The notes beneath the pieces were generated by a model. That model had not been told where the DNA came from, searched no databases, and saw nothing but the letters and a program-made list of their open reading frames with translations. Both the position numbers and the translations under genes were made by a program. A stretch of DNA of 28,079 bases from Bifidobacterium breve (GTDB taxonomy: Bacteria; Actinomycetota; Acidimicrobiia; Acidimicrobiales; Ilumatobacteraceae). Below, one piece after another: positions 22,131 through 28,079 of this stretch (positions within the stretch are counted from its first letter, which is position 1; the number at the start of each line of letters is the position of its first letter). The DNA lies in the NCBI GenBank assembly GCA_945869715.1, contig CAMBPP010000006.1, positions 1-28,079 on the forward strand, given 5' to 3'.

Positions 22131-22637
22131 GTGAGCGCACCCACCACCACCGCCCCGCCAAAGCAACCGACAAAGAGCGACATCGCCATTTTGCAGTTCG
22201 CTCATGGAATCGAACTTGCAATGACTGCGCTCTACGCAAAAGCATCTGCTGTAGCTGGAAAAGATCTCAAAACAGTTCTTGACTTATTTGGCGGGCATCA
22301 TCTTGCTCAAGCACAGTCGTTGGCAGGGCTTCTTGGTCGCTCATCGGCCACCACACAAAATGCAAGTTTCTACACAGCGTTCGTAATAGCTGCATCATCT
22401 GGTTCCGATACCGAACTTGCGGGCACCTTTCTCTCATTAGAGAACTCGCTCGTCAAAACTCACCTCGGCGTGCTCGGAATCATTACGGGCACCGACGGTG
22501 CGCAACTTGTTGCGTCCATCATTCCTGTACAGGGTCGTCATGCAGCGGTACTCGCTGGCTTTGCAGGCAAAAAAGGCCTCGGCGACATTCTCGACAATGC
22601 CGCAAAACCATTCGACACCAAGACCTACCCTGCGTAG
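22131..22637 (+). CDS. Ferritin-like domain protein (cytoplasmic)
   Basis: A 168-residue, mostly helical protein. The start is GTG 22131, which has AAAGGAA six bases upstream; ATG 22113 is the alternative. After a Pro/Thr-rich N-terminus (APTTTAPPKQPTKSD) come helices with LQFAHGIELAMTALYAKA, FGGHHLAQAQSLAGLLG, FLSLENSLVKTHLGVLG and GRHAAVLAGFAGK. The placement of Glu and His resembles the ferritin-like superfamily, but the ExxH pairs are less regular than in its neighbour, so metal binding is uncertain. It has no signal peptide. It lies 96 bases after the FGGY kinase, with no recognised terminator between, and 23 bases before the Tat lipoprotein gene of similar fold, so the pair is probably cotranscribed. 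Confidence 0.7.
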   Translation: MSAPTTTAPPKQPTKSDIAILQFAHGIELAMTALYAKASAVAGKDLKTVLDLFGGHHLAQAQSLAGLLGRSSATTQNASFYTAFVIAASSGSDTELAGTFLSLENSLVKTHLGVLGIITGTDGAQLVASIIPVQGRHAAVLAGFAGKKGLGDILDNAAKPFDTKTYPA

Positions 22638-22660
22638 AACGTATCTTCTAAGGACTCACC

Positions 22661-23506
22661 ATGAACTCGAATAACTTTGATTTGAATTCCGCAGTCAACC
22701 GCCGTCGGTTTTTTCTCACAGGCGGCTTTGCAATTGCCACCACAACACTGCTTGCCGCATGCGGAAAAGGTCCTCAGAGCCCACAGGGCGAGTTCCCACG
22801 CATTGGTGTAGTGCCGCCAACAACAGGCCTCCCCGACGGAGCGCCCACCGATGAAGTGCTCTTACGCACTGCCACTTCACTTGAATTCAACGCCATCGAC
22901 ACCTATAAAAAAGTATTGGCTCTCGGTCTCTTCACTGGTAGCGCATCAGGCACTGCAGCAGTGGTCAACAGGTTTAAGGCCGATCATGAAGCCCACGCCA
23001 AAGCATTGAGCGGAATCATCACCGAGGCAAAAGGTGAAACCTTTGAATGCGCCAACGAGCAAATTAACAAGCTCTACATCAACCCAGCGCTTGATCTGAT
23101 TTTGGGAAACAAAGATGCTGGCATTGCACCAAGCGACACACCACTTGACGATGTCATGGCATTAGCTCTTGGCCTTGAAACTTTGGCCGCCGAAACATAC
23201 CAGTTCTACGTGTCAATGCTCTCTCAGCCAAAGTTGCGCGCAGCAGCGATGGGTATTGGAGAACAGGAATCTCGCCACGCTGCAGTTCTTGCTCAAGCCA
23301 TTAACCCTGGCATTGCAGGCATTGGACCATCAACAAACAAAGACACAGGGAAGCCGAACCCCGCAGCAGTGCCTGGCCCATTTGGATCACTCGGATCCAT
23401 CGCTGTCTCTCTTGGCAAGAAGAGCGAGGCAGGCAACAAAACCACACTCAACATGGAAACGCCAAGCCTCAACTCCATGGCGTACGAATACGCCAAATGC
23501 TCCTAA
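22661..23506 (+). CDS. Tat-exported ferritin-like lipoprotein
   Basis: A 281-residue protein with a twin-arginine signal (NRRRFFLTGGFAIATTTLLAACG): RR at 14-16 and a lipobox LAAC with Cys34. It should be exported folded and lipid-anchored outside the membrane. The mature part has a four-helix ferritin-like pattern: SLEFNAIDTYKKV, DHEAHAKALSG (ExxH), LETLAAETYQFY and EQESRHAAVLAQ. These Glu/His positions could hold a diiron site. A Gly/Pro-rich linker and a tail follow. AAGGACTC precedes the ATG. Function is unknown; export by Tat agrees with cofactor loading in the cytoplasm. It is the second of two adjacent ferritin-like genes. Confidence 0.8.
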   Translation: MNSNNFDLNSAVNRRRFFLTGGFAIATTTLLAACGKGPQSPQGEFPRIGVVPPTTGLPDGAPTDEVLLRTATSLEFNAIDTYKKVLALGLFTGSASGTAAVVNRFKADHEAHAKALSGIITEAKGETFECANEQINKLYINPALDLILGNKDAGIAPSDTPLDDVMALALGLETLAAETYQFYVSMLSQPKLRAAAMGIGEQESRHAAVLAQAINPGIAGIGPSTNKDTGKPNPAAVPGPFGSLGSIAVSLGKKSEAGNKTTLNMETPSLNSMAYEYAKCS

Positions 23507-23535
23507 AGCCAACGCCACTTCCCCAATAAACCTCG

Positions 23536-23541
23536 TACACT
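23536..23541 (+). promoter_or_regulatory. Predicted -10 element (TACACT) of rnpB
   Basis: TACACT ends seven bases before the predicted 5' end of the RNase P RNA (about 23549), the correct distance for transcription initiation. It agrees with the TANNNT pattern seen before several genes in this window. No -35 sequence was recognised. Confidence 0.5.
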
Positions 23542-23546
23542 TTTGA

Positions 23547-23893
<347 letters not shown>

Positions 23894-23894
23894 T

Positions 23895-24494
23895 TCACAC
23901 AGTGACATTAAAAGTTTTCAGTGCAGGATGCTTCGCGTCGAGCCTCACCGTTGTCATTGACGCGCGGTCGAGGGCGATACGCCACGACACTGCCACACCA
24001 ACACCAAGCGCCCATGCCACCGCGGCCTTAATAGGCGAAACATGACTGACCACCACAATGTGCGAGTGCCCGGTGTCGTTCAGCAGGTCATTAATTGCCT
24101 CGTGCACGCGCACAGAGAGTTCGCCAAGCGTTTCACCATGCGGTGGGCGAAAATGCTCATCTGTTCGCCAGGTGGCCCACTGTTGTGCACTCACTGAACT
24201 CACTGGCTGGCCATCAAAGTCGCCATAGTTGAGTTCAATCCAACGCGGGTCGGTTTCTACTTCAATACTTTGCGATAGTCCTTCAGCAATTGCTTGTGCG
24301 GTTTGTTGTGCACGAAGAAGAGGGCTCGAAATGATGCGGCTGACCGGAGCAATTTTCTGCACTGCAGCACCTAAAAGACTCACCTGTGCCCGACCAATGT
24401 CGTCGAGTGGATGGTTGACATGACCCTGCAACAAGTTTTGAGCATTGGCAGCAGTTTGCCCGTGTCGCACAAGTGTGAGTAAACGTTCGCCCAT
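23895..24494 (-). CDS. Histidine phosphatase family protein
   Basis: A 199-residue phosphatase of the phosphoglycerate mutase-like fold. The catalytic motif is LTLVRHGQTAAN (RHG, with the His forming phosphohistidine). IISSPLLRAQQTAQAIAE, the Glu in IELNYGDFDGQP, PPHGETLGELSVRVHEAI and VVVSHVSPIKAAVAWALG with the second catalytic His are all present. Substrates in this family range from sugar phosphates to cobalamin intermediates (CobC), so the role is open. In mycobacteria a similar domain is fused to RNase HI close to a zinc-ribbon gene; here only the phosphatase domain is present and the zinc-ribbon gene lies two genes upstream. Its stop codon lies next to the 3' end of rnpB. Confidence 0.85.
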   Translation of the reverse strand: MGERLLTLVRHGQTAANAQNLLQGHVNHPLDDIGRAQVSLLGAAVQKIAPVSRIISSPLLRAQQTAQAIAEGLSQSIEVETDPRWIELNYGDFDGQPVSSVSAQQWATWRTDEHFRPPHGETLGELSVRVHEAINDLLNDTGHSHIVVVSHVSPIKAAVAWALGVGVAVSWRIALDRASMTTVRLDAKHPALKTFNVTV

Positions 24495-24498
24495 GGCG

Positions 24499-24987
24499 TT
24501 ACTTCGCTTGGCTCACAGAAGAAAGCATTCCCGAACGCATAAAGTCGCGACGACGCTCAGCATTGGTCAGCCCACATTGGCGCACTAAAACGACGAGCAG
24601 AATTACACCAACAATTTCCATTGCAATATTGAGCTCCATGCGTTGAGCAACAGGAAGTTCAGCATCGCCAAATGACACGCCGCCAAAAGGCCACCAGAAT
24701 ACTTTCGTAGCAGTAAATGCACCATCAAAAATGAGATGCATAAAGGTGCCTATGGCAAGTGGCAACGTGCGTTTACGAATTACCTTCTTATTTTGCGTTG
24801 TCAACATAATGACCACTAACAATGAAACGCTAAACAGCAACGTGTGTAGTACTCGTGCGCCACCCCACCAAATGTCGATGGCATCGGGAAGAAGGACACC
24901 CACTACAAGTAGTCGATAGTCAAAGCGCGGGTCTTGGAAAACAAACCGAACCGAAAATATTGCCGTGGCAACAAACCAGAAAAACAT
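24499..24987 (-). CDS. Membrane protein resembling the DUF457/YdjM metal-dependent hydrolase group
   Basis: A 162-residue protein with about four hydrophobic segments. Conserved-looking polar residues lie near membrane boundaries: VGVLLPDAIDIWWGG, ARVLHTLLFSV, and GTFMHLIFDGAF, giving an Asp/His set similar to the DUF457/YdjM membrane hydrolases. I hold this relation only loosely. The C-terminal tail is basic (NAERRRDFMRSGM). It begins directly at the stop of the zinc-ribbon gene (TAAATG) and ends four bases before the histidine phosphatase start, so it is in the middle of a tight operon. Reaction and substrate are unknown. Confidence 0.65.
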   Translation of the reverse strand: MFFWFVATAIFSVRFVFQDPRFDYRLLVVGVLLPDAIDIWWGGARVLHTLLFSVSLLVVIMLTTQNKKVIRKRTLPLAIGTFMHLIFDGAFTATKVFWWPFGGVSFGDAELPVAQRMELNIAMEIVGVILLVVLVRQCGLTNAERRRDFMRSGMLSSVSQAK

Positions 24988-25692
24988 TTAGAACACCAGC
25001 CACCGAGCACAGTTCGGGCATTCTCTATTCTCATCGGTCTCTTTTTTGAGAAGGTCAACTTCCGATGGAGATAGGTCGAGATGGCAACCACCACAGACGT
25101 GATTTTTTACCTTTGCCACAGCGATGCCTTTGTGCTGCGACCGGCGCAGTTCGTACGCTGCCGACCACTTTTCATCAAGTGACTCGGCAAGGTGTTGACG
25201 CTTTTCTTCTACGTCACGCGCTTCTGCCTTTTTATATTCTTCAGCCACCTTCAATGCTTCGGTGGCAGCAATTTCAGCGGTGCGGAATTGACCCAAGTCA
25301 TTTCGTGCCGATGCCAAAGTGGAATCGATGAGCTCAGACTCTTCCATGAAAGCCAGCGACTCTTCATCGACCGTATTCAATTCACCGTTCACTGTGAGAA
25401 TTTCGTGTTGAAGTGCTTCTGCTTCGCGCGTTGCAATAACAGTTTTCATTTGCTGTTCGAGGCGCACACGTTTTTTCTGCAAAGTTACACTGGTATCTTC
25501 CGCCACACTGAGCAGTTTCTCTAGTTCCTGTTGGCGCAATTCACCCAGCGATATTTTCGCCGCACAATCGGCAATATTTTTTTGAACAAGACCTAATACT
25601 TCACGCTCAGGCAAAGTGATGAAGTGGTGGCGCAATTGCTCAAGGGTGGTATCGAGCACTTGCAGGTCATAGAGATGAACCAAGATCGACAC
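24988..25692 (-). CDS. Coiled-coil protein with C-terminal C4 zinc ribbon
   Basis: A 234-residue protein. Residues about 5-180 are predicted to be long alpha-helical coiled coils rich in Glu, Leu and Lys. The C-terminus contains CGGCHLDLSPSEVDLLKK and ECPNCARWLVF, two CxxC pairs forming a C4 zinc ribbon. This matches the family of actinobacterial and other bacterial proteins represented by mycobacterial Rv2229c and chlamydial CT398. The exact role is unresolved; nucleic-acid or protein binding has been proposed for the fold. The start is GTG 25692, 12 bases after the PBP stop, with a weak ribosome site. The next gene starts at its stop codon. Confidence 0.85.
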   Translation of the reverse strand: MSILVHLYDLQVLDTTLEQLRHHFITLPEREVLGLVQKNIADCAAKISLGELRQQELEKLLSVAEDTSVTLQKKRVRLEQQMKTVIATREAEALQHEILTVNGELNTVDEESLAFMEESELIDSTLASARNDLGQFRTAEIAATEALKVAEEYKKAEARDVEEKRQHLAESLDEKWSAAYELRRSQHKGIAVAKVKNHVCGGCHLDLSPSEVDLLKKETDENRECPNCARWLVF

Positions 25693-25704
25693 ACTTGCAG
25701 GCTA

Positions 25705-28074
25705 TTACCCAGGTGTCGGAATACTCGTTTGAACGCTTCCCGGAAGGGGTCTTGCGCAGTCAAAAATGAGGTTTCCTAGCGGGTCGAGCGTTGGCAGTGG
25801 AGAGAACGGGTTCGTATTCGACGGCAAAATAGTGGTACCCGGGTCAACGATGCTCACTACTGGTGGGCCTTGCGCCCCGGGAACCACTACGGGCGCTGTG
25901 GTTGTTGTACTTGGCATAGACGTGGTAACCCCGCCTGCCGGATCACCAATGGGTTGAACTGTTGTTGTGGTTAACCACATGGGGTCAAAGGCCACAACAT
26001 TGCCAGTGAACCTGCGTGGCAATGCGCCCGACACAAGTTGTGCCACGCAGTCGACACCTGGCAAGTACAAACGCATCGAGCCACGGCTTGGTGGAACCGC
26101 CGCATCCCAATCGACAATGGGGGCATCTACAAGTGCTGCGTCGTTATATGCCTTCCAAATGGCTGCAGGGAAAGTGGCACCCTGCACACGAGGAACACCT
26201 GCAGCAACAAACTCGGGAATTCCCACCATCGAGGTATATGCACGCGGGTCGCCTACCCATACCGCAGTGGTGAGTTCTTTTGTAAAACCAACAAACCATG
26301 CATTGGTGTTGTCATCTTGGGTACCCGTTTTTCCACCAGCGGGGCGATCTTTGTCGAGCGCACTACGCCGCGCGGTGCCCTTAGTGAGCACACCTTTCAA
26401 AATGGACACTGCCTTATCGGCAATTTCTTTAGTGAAGACTTGTGTACCAGGGTCATTGTGCTCGTACATCGTTCCCGAGAAATTCTCAATACGGTCAATG
26501 AAATATGGCTGCTTATGCAAGCCACCATTGGCAATAGTTTGCGCACCACTCGCCATATCAAATGGGCTCATTTCATTTGCGCCTGTTGCAAAACTTGCGT
26601 ACGGCTGAATGGAGTACGTGTCGCGATTTAAATACATCGACTGCGTCATGCGGTACGTGGTGTCGACCACTCGATTCAACCCAACAATTTGCGAGAGCCT
26701 GCTGTAGGCACAGTTAATGGAATACCAAGTCATTTCTTCGAGCGAACCAAGTGGACGACTCACACCTTTTGTCACAACAAAGGGCTCTTTAGGCTTGCCG
26801 GGGTTCGGCAAGGTGCACGGCAACGTGCCGTCGACAAGATCTATTCCTTCTGCACCTGCCTGCAAAGCAGCCGCCAAAATAAATATCTTCACACTCGACC
26901 CTGTTTGACGCCTGCGCAGGGTCATATTGACTTCACTTTGCCCAGGAACAAAACCAGGACCGCCCACCATGGCGCGCACGCCACCAGTTGCTGTATCTAA
27001 CGACAACACAGCCGATTGGATGCCTTGCTTATTTGCAGGAAGTTTTTCCGCTGCAGCTTTTTCTGCAGCTTTTTGATAACTATTATCGAGTGTGGTGTAG
27101 ATCTTCAGACCACCACGAAAGAGCGCGTTGTATCGCTCTTGATACGTGGGGCCCAAAATATCGCTGCGGTTCAATAAGTAATCTTTTACCGTTTCAGAAA
27201 AGTACGTGCGCTCTACCGACTTCTGCGGAACACTTTGCACCACTTCTGGCAACGGCCATTCCTTGGCCAAACGTGCAGCTTCTTCTTTTGTCATCAAGTT
27301 CTCGACCACAAGGCGATTCAAAGATTGAGTAAAACGTTGCCGCGACCGTTCAGGGTGGCGAATGGGGTCATAACTGGTAGGTGCCTGAATGAGGCCAGCC
27401 AGAAATGCGCCTTGCACCAAGGTGAGCTTTTCCACACCAACGCCAAAATATATTTCCGCAGCAGCTTCAATTCCGTAAGCATTGTTTCCGAAAAATACGG
27501 TGTTCAAATACCTCTCAAGAATTTGCGGCTTTGTCGCTTGCTTCTCTAGCAATGCGGCATACCTTGTCTGCAGCACTTTGTACCGGCCGTCGCGCGGCAA
27601 GCCTGCAAGATATTCATTTTTCACCACTTGCTGAGTAATGGTTGAGGCACCCTGCCGCGAGCTTCCCGCATTGAAGTTCGACAGCGTTGCACGTACCAAA
27701 GCGCGCAGGTTCACACCTTTGTGCCCGTAGAAGCCTGCATCTTCCACCGCAAGAATTGCCGCCGTGACATCGACCGGCACTTCTTGCATTTTGACTGGCT
27801 GGCTATTCTCCACCTGGAACGCACCAATTTGAGCACCATTCACGTCGTACAGATACGACCGCTGTGCGATTCCCGTGAATGCAGGAAGGGTGACAGGCTT
27901 TTCATTATGAGCGGTAGCGATTCCCCACACTCGTGGCGCCATTGCAACAACGAGTGCGCTCACGAGCAGCGCACCGGCCATGAGCACAATGCTGATTTTT
28001 CCCACGACCCCGCTTACATACGAAAAGCGATCTTTTGTCGCAAACTTGCGGAAGATCTCCTTTGCATTCGGCAC
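25705..28074 (-). CDS. Class A penicillin-binding protein (bifunctional transglycosylase/transpeptidase)
   Basis: At least 789 residues. A basic cytoplasmic N-terminus is followed by one membrane helix at about residues 27-48. The GT51 transglycosylase domain holds VEDAGFYGHKGVNLRAL (catalytic Glu near residue 110), GASTITQQVVKN and RKxxE-type helices. The transpeptidase domain holds TGSSVKIF with the nucleophile S393 and K396, S452-I-N454 and the K582-T-G box. It polymerises and crosslinks peptidoglycan outside the membrane. The last 100 residues are Pro/Thr-rich with two Cys. Translation starts at GTG 28074 as seen, five bases from the window edge; an earlier start outside cannot be excluded. 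It is the first visible gene of the operon with the zinc-ribbon gene. Confidence 0.93.
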   Translation of the reverse strand: MPNAKEIFRKFATKDRFSYVSGVVGKISIVLMAGALLVSALVVAMAPRVWGIATAHNEKPVTLPAFTGIAQRSYLYDVNGAQIGAFQVENSQPVKMQEVPVDVTAAILAVEDAGFYGHKGVNLRALVRATLSNFNAGSSRQGASTITQQVVKNEYLAGLPRDGRYKVLQTRYAALLEKQATKPQILERYLNTVFFGNNAYGIEAAAEIYFGVGVEKLTLVQGAFLAGLIQAPTSYDPIRHPERSRQRFTQSLNRLVVENLMTKEEAARLAKEWPLPEVVQSVPQKSVERTYFSETVKDYLLNRSDILGPTYQERYNALFRGGLKIYTTLDNSYQKAAEKAAAEKLPANKQGIQSAVLSLDTATGGVRAMVGGPGFVPGQSEVNMTLRRRQTGSSVKIFILAAALQAGAEGIDLVDGTLPCTLPNPGKPKEPFVVTKGVSRPLGSLEEMTWYSINCAYSRLSQIVGLNRVVDTTYRMTQSMYLNRDTYSIQPYASFATGANEMSPFDMASGAQTIANGGLHKQPYFIDRIENFSGTMYEHNDPGTQVFTKEIADKAVSILKGVLTKGTARRSALDKDRPAGGKTGTQDDNTNAWFVGFTKELTTAVWVGDPRAYTSMVGIPEFVAAGVPRVQGATFPAAIWKAYNDAALVDAPIVDWDAAVPPSRGSMRLYLPGVDCVAQLVSGALPRRFTGNVVAFDPMWLTTTTVQPIGDPAGGVTTSMPSTTTTAPVVVPGAQGPPVVSIVDPGTTILPSNTNPFSPLPTLDPLGNLIFDCARPLPGSVQTSIPTPG

Positions 28075-28079
28075 AATCT

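Noticed and set aside
25967..26608. Long plus-strand open frame (213 codons) opposite the PBP
   Set aside because: It is antisense to well-supported transpeptidase motifs and reflects codon bias on the coding strand.

Overview
The window reads as a compact, gene-dense piece of an actinobacterial chromosome of moderate GC, judged by eye. WhiB, a DUF3040 protein, a PimB'-type mannosyltransferase next to a ROK glucokinase and an SRPBCC protein, a coiled-coil/zinc-ribbon protein near rnpB, GTG starts and many probable leaderless genes all point to Actinomycetota. Acidimicrobiia (an Ilumatobacter-like lineage) is my best guess, by inference only. I see no insertion sequence, prophage, CRISPR array, tRNA or rRNA. 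No stretch over 300 bases lacks a gene; the longest gap between proteins (23507-23894) holds the RNase P RNA.

Layout. 1-2264 (minus): acyl-CoA dehydrogenase, a small conserved protein, an HNH nuclease and the start of a lipoate ligase-family gene cut by the window edge. 2274-3876 (minus): DUF3040 membrane protein and DNA polymerase IV. 3903-7213 (plus): small membrane protein, inositol-monophosphatase-family enzyme, an OmpR-type regulator with a degenerate receiver, and glycerol kinase. 7203-13719 (minus): whiB, trpD, thrB, a small four-cysteine protein, queG, PimB'-like glycosyltransferase, membrane protein, SRPBCC protein and ROK kinase. 13874-16797 (minus): PerR-type regulator, rubrerythrin, two-cluster Fe-S protein and DUF3501. 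16886-22034 (plus): glpD, an alkyl-DHAP-synthase-like flavoprotein, a membrane protein and a divergent FGGY kinase. 22131-23506 (plus): two ferritin-like proteins, one a predicted Tat lipoprotein. 23547-23893: rnpB. 23895-28074 (minus): class A penicillin-binding protein, zinc-ribbon protein, membrane protein and histidine phosphatase.

Two functional themes stand out. The first is glycerol/glycerol-3-phosphate chemistry: a canonical GlpK at 5753 and, in a separate operon, GlpD with an ether-lipid-type flavoenzyme and a GlpK paralogue that has lost several glycerol-contacting residues. The second is peroxide defence: a PerR-like sensor that appears to lead its own rubrerythrin/Fe-S/DUF3501 operon. 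The two meet at a divergent promoter region (16798-16885) that carries a perfect 9-bp inverted repeat.

Several genes have a TANNNT -10 hexamer ending 6-8 bases before the start codon, the arrangement expected for leaderless transcripts. In two cases the upstream gene's TAG stop codon forms the first half of that hexamer.
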